Source: Chara braunii
Taxonomy: Eukaryota > Streptophyta > Charophyceae > Charales > Characeae
Reading direction: 5' to 3'
NCBI GenBank assembly: GCA_003427395.1
Contig: BFEA01000049.1
Location: 4,368,435 to 4,390,680 of the forward strand
Length of the DNA stretch: 22,246 bases
The position numbers and the translations under genes are program-made. Within the stretch, counting starts at the first letter, position 1, and the number at the start of each line of letters is the position of its first letter. Below are positions 8,809-18,590 of the stretch, one piece after another. The notes under the pieces were generated by a model that saw only the letters and a program-made list of their open reading frames with translations, was not told where the DNA came from and searched no databases.

Positions 8809-9814
8809 CATCAAAATAAAAATAACATCTCCTGTTGGAGATGTATACTGGATGGCAGATTGATAGTTGATTGCCACTATGAATAGTTACCGGAATCTGC
8901 CCCTCCCCCTGTATCCTTCTTGATTGGTCACTTTGTGTCAACGTTCCTGAGCATCTGGTTGAGCAGCGTGTCTGAAGGTGTGCAATCCGGCCCACCCCTG
9001 TGCCCCAAATCATTGCCGAACATGCCAGCCAGTCCACTCTTATTAACCCTCGTACGGAACGAGCCTTACACCCGGTTGATCTGGCTGATCAGGAGGAATT
9101 TTAGGAGAGCCCCCATCTCCTCAGGAATTATTTAACGTCGCAGTCAGGACAACGATCACAGCCAGATTCAATCCGAGTCCCCAACCAGAAATATTTATAG
9201 ACGGTCTGGTAAGCGTCTCATAAAAGGCTGGCATGCCCGGCACGACCTCTATTGCACAAGCAGCAGAACCAAGGACTTGCAGCCCAAGCATGCGTGTACT
9301 AGTCCCAGCGGGTTGGCATGGTAACCGTGACCCGAGTGCTTCGTCCAGGGCCCTCCAGAGGCTACGCCCGTCTCCCACCAGCTTGCTGCCCAGGAAGAAT
9401 GTCGACTCTCAAGGTTGAGCACTCGTGACACCTCACATCGAGAGGACTCTCAAGACAGAACTCACTTCCTCACGGTAAGAAGAGATGAAGAGGGTAGATA
9501 AGGAAGAGAGCAACGTACCTCATAAATGCTGCCCCCAACCACAGATTTCTCACCGGTAACCTGATGTGCAATTATGATGACCGGTCCTTGCCTCAGCACA
9601 ACCAACAGCAGAATGCGGTTCCACCTTGGCTTAATATGCCACATCAGCGAGTTCTCATCATCCAGCATACACCCCGTATGTCACCACATAGCTCCCTGCC
9701 GCGTCCACACTACCCTGGGCCGCCCAATGTTCAACGCCAATTCCTTATCACTGCCCCACACCTCATGCGAAGCACCAATAGCTATTGCGAAGAACCAATG
9801 AAGCGCAATATGAA
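8809..9814 (-). other. First half of element A leader
   Basis: About 1 kb that is homologous, in reverse complement, to 13931-14902 of element B (for example GATGTATACTGGATGGCAG and the GTGCAATCCGG... region). It lies between the primer-binding site and, in element B, the second half of the leader; here that second half is missing and gag's 3' part follows directly. One TGCCACATCAGCG motif lies at 9637. No convincing coding sequence: short ORFs on both strands are not conserved in B. Confidence 0.75.
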
Positions 9815-9829
9815 CCAGCTCCGATACCA
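9815..9829 (-). other. Primer-binding site of element A
   Basis: The minus strand reads TGGTATCGGAGCTGG, close to the complement of the initiator Met-tRNA 3' end. It is preceded by ATT and an 8 bp LTR tip (TCCTTGCA, 9833-9840), the same spacing as in B and C. Confidence 0.75.
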
Positions 9830-9840
9830 AATTGCAAGGA

Positions 9841-11522
9841 ACTGACAGACAGCTACAGGCAGATTAAATCTTTGCTGTAGTGTAATCTGTTCCAGGGTAA
9901 TCCAAAAATATAATTAATATATCATGTAGGGCCTGACATTAGTTGTTAATATATCACCTAACTGTTTTTGTTCCATCCGACCGAAATTAGTTGTGTTTCA
10001 TAATCGGTTGTGTGTCAGGCTAAGGTAGGATTCAGTGTGGATTCTAGTTTAGATCACACACACTGTAGCTCATGAGTGATGCAAGCACTAGTGAGGAGGA
10101 GTTGCTAGTGGACGATCGTAGGACTACTCGTGGGACTGCTCGTAGTCGACCCTTGACATTCTTGGAGTTAGGTCCAGGAGATGAGAGAAGATTGCGGAGA
10201 GAGGCTAGAGAGAGGGCAGCGGCAAGGAGAGTGAGGGCAGCTGAGGATAGTGCCAAGACTAGAGGCCCAGCTAGTACCGGTACAACCATGGCTACCTCAG
10301 CTATGTCACAAGTCTCTACACATTCCACTTCGTCAGGAGTCAGTCAGAGTGGCTCTCAGGTTTCCACTAGTCAGATTGCTAGCTTGCAAGTCAGCCAGCA
10401 AGTTCACCTCACGTCGGAGGACTTAGAAATCCGGCAAGCAGAAGAACTTCAGGATGAGCTACAGCGGCAGTTGGACGAGGCAGCAGAGAGGAGAAGAAAA
10501 GCCATACTTAGGAAGGCTAGACTAGGGAGTAGAATGCAGGAGCTAGGCAGACTAGAAACACTAGATGAGGCAGCTTTAGACCCTGCTGGTCGTGTGCTGC
10601 GCAATGCTTTACTTTCGGTAGCTGAAGCGCAGAACGTCCAGCAAGAATTGCTGGCCGAATTGGTGGCAGGCCAGAAACAAATCCTGGCTGAAGTTCGGGC
10701 TCCTCGCATAGCAGTGAGGCAGCCACAGTTTGCTGTAGTTGCCCCTGCGGGTGCGGGTCCATCATCGATACCGCCACACACAGGGCAAACTTTCTCTCCT
10801 ATGGTTGGCATGCCCCCTCCAGGTGGTTTAGCAGCAACTAGTGGTCCGGTTCAAAGAGTCTCTGTCGTACCATCCACGACAGTTGTAACTACAGTCCCAC
10901 TGTCAAGCCAGGCCCAGGTTAGTGTGCAACAGCCTGTTTCAGTGGCTATGCAGCCGCTGCAGCAAGCCCCTGGGCCCATGCATCCTATGCCATGGATGCC
11001 TAAGATACCTCTGATGAGTCCCAAGCCCTTCTCTGGAGATAGGAAGAAGGAGGAAGACTTGGACACCTGGGTGAGGACTGTGCCTACTTATGTGAGGCAC
11101 AAGCTCACACGGCCAGAGAAGGAAGTTGTAGTGGCTGCCTCCTTTCTAGAGGGGTCAACAACTCGCTGGTTGAATGGCTTAGTTCAGCAGCAGGGCTATG
11201 GTCAGGATTTCGATGCCTGGGCTCAGGCTCAGACATTGGAACAGTTCATATGGTCTGTCTACAACAGGTGGCATGACCCGCAAGGGGCTCAAAAGGCCAC
11301 CGATGCTATCAACAACCTTTGTTCCCGCAGGTTCAAGGATGTTAGAGAGCTTACAGACACCGTAAAACGCCTTCTCGTGGTACCTGGTGTGCGTTTTGAC
11401 CAGCAGGTTCTCTTGACGGACTACCTTAGGTGCCTACCTGCAGAGGTAAGGACCAAGCTGGTTGACGAAGCCTATGTCGAACAGCACACCTTCGCTTCTT
11501 TTAGTAAGAAAGCTCTGGACAA
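9841..11522 (+). other. Inverted block of element A (second half of leader plus most of gag)
   Basis: On the plus strand this block matches element B from about 14930 to about 16610, which is the piece missing from element A at its junction near 8809. It sits in the opposite orientation to the rest of A, between an 8 bp LTR tip (9833-9840) and an LTR that begins ~18 bp short (about 11523). All junctions lose or blur only ~10-30 bases. The leader part (9841-10071) holds the TAATCGGTTGTGTGTCA and GATCACACACACTGTAG segments shared with B. Confidence 0.8.
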
Positions 11523-11535
11523 AACAGCGAGATGA
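10072..11535 (+). pseudogene. Element A gag 5' part, open but truncated, in inverted block
   Basis: This is the longest uninterrupted reading frame in the window (487 codons). It starts at ATG 10072 (MSDASTSEEELLVDD), the same start as element B. Order: acidic N-terminus; Arg-rich segment (DERRLRREARERAAARR); Ser/Thr-rich linker; coiled-coil-like helix (LEIRQAEELQDELQRQLDEA, VAEAQNVQQELLAELVAGQK); Pro/Val/Gln-rich linker; capsid-like core (KPFSGDRKKEEDLDTW, RWLNGLVQQQGYG, FDAWAQAQTLEQF, RWHDPQGAQKATDAI, VVPGVRFDQQVLLTDYL). It breaks at about 11520 (KKALD), where the frame runs into antisense LTR and stops at TGA 11533-11535. The zinc knuckle is absent here; it lies at 8332-8808 on the other strand. 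Confidence 0.88.
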
Positions 11536-12529
11536 CAATTCCAGATCACACCATCACATTGAAAGCCAAATAGTCACACTGTGTCCAGAGAGCAGCATTG
11601 CACCAATAATACACCAATGGAGGTTCGTAGCACTGAAAACCAATGTTCATGGAGAGCATACTCTCTCCTCCCAACACAAGAGTCCAGTTCCTTCACACTC
11701 ACACTTGGTGCTCAGCGCCCAGCCTACTCCTACACAGCTACTACAGACTACAAAAAGACAATGCAACTGTTGACATCAGCGGCAGCCCGAAGTACTTGAA
11801 NNNNNNNNNNNNNNNNNNNNNNNNNNNNNNNNNNNNNNNNNNNNNNNNNNTCATCATCATCCTTCACCTATCCCCTGACTTCATCCACACCTGTCCTCTC
11901 TGTCACCCGAAGACCACCCCTGTGCTTCACTGTAGTCCAAGCCCACCAGCTATGGTGGCTGGGCTATGGCGCTGCCCTCAGCAGCGCCCTCCTCCTCTGC
12001 ACCACCGCACGTGCTGCACCTCGCCTCCCAGCACTAGCAGCAGCCTACGAGCATGAGCTCCAGCAGCGCTGCCGCCAGCATGCGAGTGCCTGAATGCGGC
12101 TGCCTCGCCAGAGCTCTTTCCTTTATGGAAAAGAGCTGGCCAGCTCTCGCAGCCTGGCTGGGCTGGCCTGGGCCCAGAAGCTTCCGGAAGGCCCCAGGAG
12201 GCTGCCTGGATGCAGCAGCTACTGGGCTGTTGGGCCTCGTTCGGTTGGGCGCCCAACTGTCTCTGTATGAGGCTGCAAATCACGCCCAGGGCCTGCATTC
12301 TTTGGAAAGCCCGGTAGGCCGTGGAAATGTCTTCGGTGCTCGGCCTGTGTTTCTTTCAACCAACTGGCGCTCTCAACTGCCTGGACCCAAAATATGAAAT
12401 TGACAGTCGAGGGCCTCTTGCAAAAAGCCAGGCCCGCCCTCACTTAGGGCGGGCACCTCCGCCTTCACTTAGGGCGGGTAAGGCTGCAAACAGGGCCCCA
12501 CAGGCCTACGGAGGACCCTGATCCTCGCA
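11523..12529 (-). repeat. 5' LTR of element A, missing its inner ~18 bp
   Basis: It matches 3619-4640 closely. The first ~18 bases of the inner end are absent, and eight of them (TGCAAGGA) appear at 9833-9840, on the far side of the inverted block. The outer end (...TCCTCGCA, 12529) is followed by AAAG. It lacks a 7-base AGAGTCC-type segment present in the 3' LTR near 3841-3850. It contains the assembly gap. Confidence 0.88.
11801..11850. other. Assembly gap (50 N)
   Basis: Fifty Ns lie within the 5' LTR of A. The 3' LTR has about 57 bases at the matching place (3904-3960), including the start of the CAT microsatellite, so the missing sequence is almost certainly ordinary LTR. A single N also occurs at 13582, just after the same microsatellite in element B. 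Confidence 0.95.
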
Positions 12530-12904
12530 AAAGAATTAAATAAATTTCAAGAAGCAGGATTCTTTTTTTTTTTTTTTGAAAAAGGAAAAGATAAAAGGAA
12601 TTTGGGGATTTATGTGGAGGCAGGGTGTGGGAATTAATTTAATTCGGCAAAAATGCCCGCAATAAATTAATTCGAGAGAATTAAAATTTAAGATGAAGAT
12701 CTTACAAAAAAAAGGAATGAAATTAATTGAATTTCGGAATTCAGGATTTCCGAAAAAAAAAAAAAAAATCGAAGTTTAAAATAGAAATGACTTTTAGAAA
12801 ATATTTATTTGAATTTAAATTTTATTTAATGGATTAAATGCAAATTTTCATTGTTAATATTTAATGAATGGGTTTAGTTAACTTTAATTAAGTTTAATAT
12901 CAAT
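12530..12904. other. AT-rich host DNA between elements A and B
   Basis: It is strongly AT-rich, with a run of about 15 T near 12563 and an A run near 12755, and many AATTAA-type words. No ORF or RNA gene is visible. It begins with AAAG (target duplication of A) and ends with CAAT (target duplication of B, 12901-12904). It resembles 21762-22160 in composition, as expected if both are parts of one original locus. Confidence 0.75.
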
Positions 12905-13912
12905 TGCGAGGATATGGGTCCTCGGCAGGCCTAAGGGGCCCCTTGCAGCATATGTGCCCGCCCTAAGTGAAGGCGGGCCTAACAAATCACGAGAGGCCCT
13001 TGGTTGTCAATTTCGCATTTGGGGGTCCAGGCATTTTCGTCGCGGCAGTTGGTTGAAGGGAAACACAGGCCGAGCAGCGTGGAAATTCCCAGGTCGTCTA
13101 GGCCTTTCCAAAAGCTCAGGCCCTGGGCCACATTCACAGCCTCATACACAGCCAGTTGGAAGGCCCAACCAAATGAGGCCCAGTAGCTGCACCAGAGGTG
13201 CAGCATCCTGTGGCCTACCCGAAGCTTCCGGGCCCAGGCCAGTCCAGCCAGGCTGCCGATCGAGGCAGGCTCTTTCCATATAGGAAAGAGCTCACTGCCT
13301 GGCCAGGGCATTCGGGCACTTACTGGCTGGCGGCAGCGCTGCTGGAGCGATAGCTCGCGTGCTGGCTGCTGGCATTGGAGCAAGAGGCTGCACACGTGCG
13401 GTCGTGTGGTGAAGAAGGGCGCTGCTGAGGGCAGCGCCATAGCCCAGCCTCCATAGCTGGCTGTGGGCTTGGACATACAGTGAGGCGCAGGGGTGGTCTT
13501 CGGGTGTACAACAAAGGGAGACGTGGGAGAGAGTCAAGGAGGAGAGAGAAGGATGATGATGATGATGATGTGAGGGCACATNCCTGGTATTGGCGATGGT
13601 TCTGCATGGGCGACATCTTCAAGTACTTCGGGTGCTGGTGACGTCAACAGTTGCATTGTCAATTAATAGGCTAGTAGTAGCTGTGTAGGGAGTAGGCTGG
13701 GCGCCGAGCGCCAGGTAGGGAGATAGAGACTGGATACATATGTTGGTGGTGGTGAGAGCAAGCTCTCATTGACATTGACTTTCAGTGCTACGATTCTCCA
13801 TTGGTGTTATATTGGTGCAGTGCTGCTTCCTGAACTTTGTGTTACGATTTGGCTTCCAATGTGATTGTGTAATCTGAATATTGTCATCTCGCTTCTGTTC
13901 ATTTTCCTTGCA
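12905..13912 (+). repeat. 5' LTR of element B
   Basis: Features along it: a terminal inverted pair GAGGA/TCCTC (12908-12923); a GC hairpin GCCCGCC/GGCGGGC with a 9-base loop (12956-12978); a perfect 9 bp inverted repeat GCTCTTTCC-ATATA-GGAAAGAGC (13269-13291); a GAT microsatellite (13552-13570); one N at 13582. It carries a ~43 bp segment (near 13326-13368) absent from the 3' LTR, flanked by copies of CTGGCTG. A promoter and polyadenylation site are expected in an LTR but cannot be placed from sequence alone. Confidence 0.93.
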
Positions 13913-13915
13913 ATT

Positions 13916-13930
13916 TGGTATCGGAGATGG
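13916..13930 (+). other. Primer-binding site of element B
   Basis: TGGTATCGGAGATGG begins 3 bases after the LTR end. It resembles the initiator Met-tRNA type site and the same site in A. Confidence 0.75.
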
Positions 13931-15160
13931 TTCGAACTGCGCTCATTGGTTCTTCGCAATAGCTGTTTGGTGCTTCGCATGAAGTGTGGGGCAGTGATAA
14001 GGCTTGGGCGTTGAACGTAAGGCTATGTGGTGACATTAGGGGTGTACGCTGGATGATGAGAGCTCGCTGATGTGGCATTTAAGCCGAGGTGGAACTACAT
14101 TCTGCTGTGGGTTGTGCCGAGGCAAAGACTGGTCATCATAAATGCACATCAGGTTGCCGGTGAGAAATCTGTGGTTGGGGGCAGCATTATGAGGTGCGTT
14201 GCTTCCTTCCTTATCTACCCTCTTCATTGCTTCTTACAGTGAGGAAGTGAGTCTTGTCTTGAGAGTCCTCTCAATGTGAGGTGTCGTGAGCGCTCAACCT
14301 TGAGAGTCGACATTCTTCCTGGGCAGCAAGCTGGTGGGAGACGGGCGATGCCTCTGAAGGGCCCTGGACGAAGCACTCGGGTCACGGTCACCATGCCAAC
14401 CTGCCGGGACTAGTACGCGCATGCTTTGTCGCAAGTCCTTGGTTCTGCTGCTGCACAATAGAGGTTATGCAGGGCATGCCAGCCCTTTGAACAGATGCTT
14501 ACCAGACCGTCTTTAAATATTTCTGGCGGGGACTCGGTGTTGATTCTGGCTGTGATCGTCGTCCTGTCTGCGACGTTAAATAATTCCTGAGGAGTTACGG
14601 AGGATCTCCTTAAATGCCTCCTGATCAGCCAGATCAAATCGGGTGTAAGGCTCGTTGCGTGCGAGGATAAATAAAGTGTAGGGGCCGGCAGGTTCGACGT
14701 TGACTTGGGGCACAGGGGTGGGCCGGATTGCACACCTTCAGACATGCTGCTCAACCAGATGCTCAGGGCATCGACACAAAGCGACTACTCAAGAGGGATA
14801 CAGGGTGAGGGTTGGATTCCGGTAACTGTTCGCTGTGGCACTAATTAGATAAACTGCCATCCAGCATACATCTCTGCAGGAGATGTTATTTTTATTTTTG
14901 ATTATTTAGTTGTTACGGACTTGACTAACCATTGACAGACAACTGCAGATAGAGTAATCTTTGCTGCAATGCCATCTGTATTAGAGTAATCTAAAAATAG
15001 ATTTAATATCTTCTATAGGATCTGACATTGGTTGACACCTAACCACCTCACTGTTTCTGTCCAGGCCGACCGAATTTAGTTGTGCATTATAATCGGTTGT
15101 GTGTCATGTTGAGGTAGGATTTAGTGTGGATTCTAGTTTAGATCACACACACTGTAGCTC
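13931..15160 (+). other. Leader of element B
   Basis: A 1.2 kb untranslated stretch between primer-binding site and gag. It is homologous to the two separated leader halves of element A (9814-8809 reversed, and 9841-10071), and it therefore shows the original order. No conserved ORF is seen. A single GCTGATGTGGCA motif occurs near 14068. The final ~100 bases before the gag ATG are the best conserved part between A and B. Confidence 0.8.
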
Positions 15161-17099
15161 ATGAGTGATGCAAGCACTAGTGAGGAGAAATTGTTAGTGG
15201 ACAACCGTAGGACTACTCGTAGAACTGCTCTCAGTCGACCTTTGAATTTCTTAGAGTTAGGTCCAGGAGACGAGAGGAGACTCCGGAGAGAGGCTAGAGA
15301 GAGAGCAACAACAAGGAGAGAGAGGGACATCGCGGCCAGCGCCAGGTCTAGGACTACAACTAGTACTGATACGACCATGGCTACTTCCTCTACCATGTCG
15401 GAGGCTTCTTCACATGCCACTTTGCCAGGAGTTAGTCAGAGTGGTTCTCGGGTTTCCATTACGCGGAGTGTTGGCTTGCAAGTCAGCCAACAGACTCAAC
15501 TCACGCCGGAGGATTATGAGATCCTCCAAGCAGAAGAACTTCAGGATGAGTTGCAGCGGCAGTTGGATGAAGCAACAGAGAGGAGAAGGAGAGCTATAAT
15601 GAGGAAAGCTAGACTAGGTAGTAGATTGCAAGAGTTAGGCAAGCTAGAAGCACTAGATGAGTCAACACTTGATCCTGCGATGCGAGCACTGCGTAACTCG
15701 CTCCTGTGTGTGGCAGAGACATGGGTAGTTCAACATGAGGTGTTGGCTGAACTAGTGGCAGGCCAGAAACGAATTTTGGCTGCATTACAGGCTCCTCATC
15801 CATTGATGAGGCAACCTCAGTTTGCTGTAGCTCCCTCTTCGGGTGCAGGTCCATCAGTGACGCTGTCGCAGGTAGGGCCTTCATTTACACCTATGTTTGG
15901 CATGCCCCCTCCGGGTCGTTACGTAGCAACTAGTGATCCGGTTCATAGAGTCTCAGCCGTACCATCAACGACAGTGGTTACTACAGTCCCACTGTCAACC
16001 CAGACCCAGGTTAGTGTGCAGCAACCTGTTTCGGTGGCTATGCAGCCACTGCAGCAATCCCCTGGGCCCATGCAACCCATGCATTGGATGCCCAAGATCC
16101 CCTTGCTGAGTCCTAAGCCCTTCTCTGGCGACAGAAGAAGGATGAGGACCTGGACACCTGGGTAAGGACTGTGCCTACCTATGTGAGGCACAAGCTTACC
16201 ATGCCAGAGCAGGAAGTCATAGTGGCTGCCTCCTTTTTAGAAGGATCAGCACGCTTGTTAAATGGTCTAGTGCAGCAACAGGGCTATGGTCAGAATTTCG
16301 ATGCCTGGGCCCAGTCTCAGACATTGGAACATTTTGTACGGACTGTGTATGCTAGGTGGCACGACCCACAAGGTGCTCAAAAGGCCACCGACGCAATCAA
16401 CAGTCTGAGTACCAAAAGGTACCGGACTGTTCGCGAAGTCACAGACACCGTAGAAAGGTTGATCGTGGTACCGGGTGTGCAGTATAACCCACAGGTACTC
16501 CTCACAGATTATTTGCGATGTTTACCTACAGACGTCAAGAATAAAGTGGTAGATGAGGCCTATATAGACCAACATGACTTTGCTTCTTTCAGCAAGAAGG
16601 CCTTAGATATAGAGGCAAAGCTCGGGTCCGCTCATCAGGGACCAATAGATGGTAGGAGGAAGAAGCTTCCCCAAGATTGGAAGAAGAAAGGTCAACTCAT
16701 GTTTGTTGACCACGATGGTCAAACAATTGAGATTGACGAGTTCCCAGACTTAGGGGAGGAGACAAAGCAAGATGGGGCCAATGAGACTTCGGATGGGGGA
16801 GTCGTGGCACCCATCAGAGAAAAGGCTAGGGGGACCGGCAAGAAGAAGGTAGTACGGTCCACGGGCCAGGGCGACCAAGGAACACCCGCCTGGGTAAAGT
16901 TTGGTTTAGATTACGAGGTTTGGCGTGACCGAGTTGCTAGGGGTACTTGCATGAACTGTGGCAACTATGGCCACACGTCCAGGACATCCCGAGGCAAAAA
17001 GTCACTACGAAGGTGGCATCACCAACTATGGTAGGCTTATCTTCGAACCCTGGCAGTACTTCTGCGAGCACTTCACAGGGAAACACCTCGGGCCAGTAG
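15161..17099 (+). pseudogene. Element B gag, two 1-base deletions
   Basis: The start ATG at 15161 (MSDASTSEEKLLVDN) matches the A copy. Domain order is as in A: Arg-rich N-terminus, coiled-coil-like helix (LQDELQRQLDEA), Pro/Thr/Val linker, capsid-like core, acidic and basic stretches, zinc knuckle. A base is missing near 16132-16145 (SGDRRRMRT instead of SGDRKKEEDLDTW), so the core is read in the next frame (RHKLTMPEQEV onward). A second base is lost near 17000 in the A5 run after the knuckle. The knuckle (16948-16989) reads CMNCGNYGHTSRTS, its last Cys changed to Ser. The original-phase stop is TAG 17097-17099. Total length would be about 645 codons, matching the sum of the two A pieces. 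Confidence 0.88.
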
Positions 17100-17887
17100 G
17101 AGTTTTAGCCGCTCTTACTCGCGCTGAAGTGGTTACATTGCCTTCTCCACTTCAGGCGTTGGCCAAGGCTAGTGGCCCACACATCGCCCCGCAGACACAT
17201 TCAGACCCACCGACGCTCTATTCGATAGATGTGTCTAAGTCCCTAGAAGAGTTACAATCTGAGTGGTCAGGGAAGGACCCCATAGATTCTTGGGCGATGA
17301 TCAGTAGAGGTCCAAAGGGTGAGCATTTCGTGGTAGAGGTTGATGTAGGTGGCCGCAAAGTTGGCGCCTTCGCAGACATAGGCTCTACGCGGAACTTCAT
17401 CAGTCGTGCTTGTGTGGATAGACTGCGCTTAGGGGACCAAGTGCAGCGGCTTAGCAGAACTGTAGCTTCTACGCTGGCCAACAAGCACCAAATGTTGGTT
17501 AAAGACTATGTCAAGGACGTAGTCTGTACCTTCTCCTATGGAGGAGGGGAAGTGAGACATAAAATCTCATTCCTCGTTAGCGACGAACTGCCCTTCGATA
17601 TGCTACTAGGCATGTACTACCTCGAGGTCGCGCAGCCTCAGTTTGATTGGGATAGAAAGGTGTTGATACACAAGCTACCAAACGGTAGAACCGTTAGACT
17701 GCAGAAGTACAAAGCTAGCAGTCTAGTGGAGAACTACGGCTGCATGTGTGCTTTCTCTTTCTATAACTACTACAAGGAGAATCGCGAGGAGGGCATGTAT
17801 CTAGTCTTTGTCTCTGAAAAAGGGGAGGCCGTTAAAACACCCCCAGAGATAGAATCAGTCGTCGTACAATATTCCGACCTTTTTTAG
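17040..17887 (+). pseudogene. Element B aspartic protease region of pol
   Basis: The pol frame is open from upstream of the frameshift signal through LGPVGVLAALTRAEVVTLPS, the GEHFVVEVDVGGRKVGAF block, ADIGSTRNFISRAC (active-site Asp codon 17375-17377), LPFDMLLGMYYLEVAQPQFDW, and YLVFVSEKGEAVKTPPEIE, ending QYSDLF-TAG at 17885-17887. The active-site triad reads D-I-G rather than D-T/S-G, so the Thr/Ser that stabilises the active site is replaced, while the Asp itself is kept (lost in A). The TAG is at the same codon as in element A. The protease would mature Gag and Gag-Pol inside the particle. Confidence 0.88.
17078..17119 (+). promoter_or_regulatory. Probable -1 ribosomal frameshift signal at gag-pol junction (element B)
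   Basis: GGGAAAC (17078-17084) lies in gag phase (G GGA AAC), 12 bases before the gag TAG. A stem AGTAGGAG (17095-17102) / CTCTTACT (17112-17119) follows after 10 bases. Heptamer, spacer and both stem arms are identical to element A; only the loop differs by one base. The pol frame (VLAALTRAEV) is -1 relative to gag. Confidence 0.78.
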
Positions 17888-18590
17888 GAGCCCACAGGCG
17901 TGGTAGAAAGGGAGGTGGTCCATGCGATAGAGGTTGTCCCAGGTAGTAAGGTACCTAGAGGACGAATCTAAAAGATGTCTCCTGCGGAGTTGGATGAGCT
18001 CTGCCGCCAGCTCAAGGAGCTCACAGAAAAGGGATGGATTCGGCCTAGTACCTCCCCTTACGGTGCGCTCGTTTTATTTGTCCCAAAGAAGGGAGGTACC
18101 TTAAGGATGTGCATTGACTATAGGGGCCTCAACGCCATCACTGTTAAGAACGCGGAGCCCCTACCCCGCATCGACGACCTACTGGATAGAGTGCAAGGAT
18201 GCCGGTACTTTACGAAGACAAATCTAAAGTCTGGATACCATCAAATTGCTATTAGACCTGAGGACCAGCACAAAACCGCATTTCAGACCAGGTACGGTCT
18301 GTACGAGTTTGTGGTGATGCCCTTTGGCCTATGCAATGCGCTTGGGACATCCCAGAACGCAATGAACAAGATCTTTTATGATTACTTAGATAAGTTTATC
18401 GTCGTCTTGTACCTCGACGATATCCTCATCTTTAGTAAGATTGTAGGGGAGCACGCTGAGCACTTGAAAATAGTGCTAGGTCTCCTAAGACAACACTAGT
18501 ATAAGGTTAACTTGGAGAAATGTGAGTTTGGTCGCACCAAGATCTTATACTTGGGTCATGAAATTTTAGCAGAGGCCAGACGATGCAAAG
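17888..18590 (+). pseudogene. Element B reverse transcriptase, first catalytic Asp changed
   Basis: After the TAG comes EPTGVVEREVVHAIE, a TAA near 17969, then an open frame from ATG 17975 to TAG 18497-18499: [71 protein letters not shown], and the YLDD box (18410-18421). In FTKTNL the first catalytic Asp (present in A as FTKIDL) is Asn (codon 18221-18223), which should abolish polymerase activity. After CAG->TAG at 18497 the thumb continues (KVNLEKCEFG, LGHEI) until a small deletion near 18565-18580 shifts the frame. Confidence 0.9.

Larger units (their letters stand above)
3603..12529 (-). mobile_element. Element A: Ty3/gypsy chromovirus with a shuffled, inverted internal block
   Basis: Two ~1.0 kb LTRs in minus orientation (3603-4640 and 11523-12529) bracket gag and pol. 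AAAG precedes 3603 and follows 12529, a 4 bp target duplication, so both LTRs belong to one insertion. In sense order the element reads: 5' LTR lacking its last ~18 bp; an inverted block (second half of leader plus most of gag, 9841-11522); 8 bp of LTR tip and the primer-binding site; first half of the leader; end of gag; PR; RT; RNase H; IN with chromodomain; polypurine tract; 3' LTR. Pol has several stops and frameshifts. Element B shows the ancestral order. Confidence 0.85.

Noticed and set aside
10449-10811. Ser/Cys-rich minus-strand ORF, with a similar plus-strand ORF at 727-1089
   Set aside because: Both are reverse-frame shadows of gag; their likeness follows from gag conservation.
9841-11535. 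A separate fourth retrotransposon in plus orientation
   Set aside because: It lacks its own LTR and primer-binding site and covers almost exactly the part missing from element A, whose outer LTRs share a target duplication; an internal rearrangement is simpler.
13552-13570. GAT/CAT microsatellites as functional repeats
   Set aside because: Their length varies between the LTRs and one sits at an assembly gap; ordinary slippage is enough.
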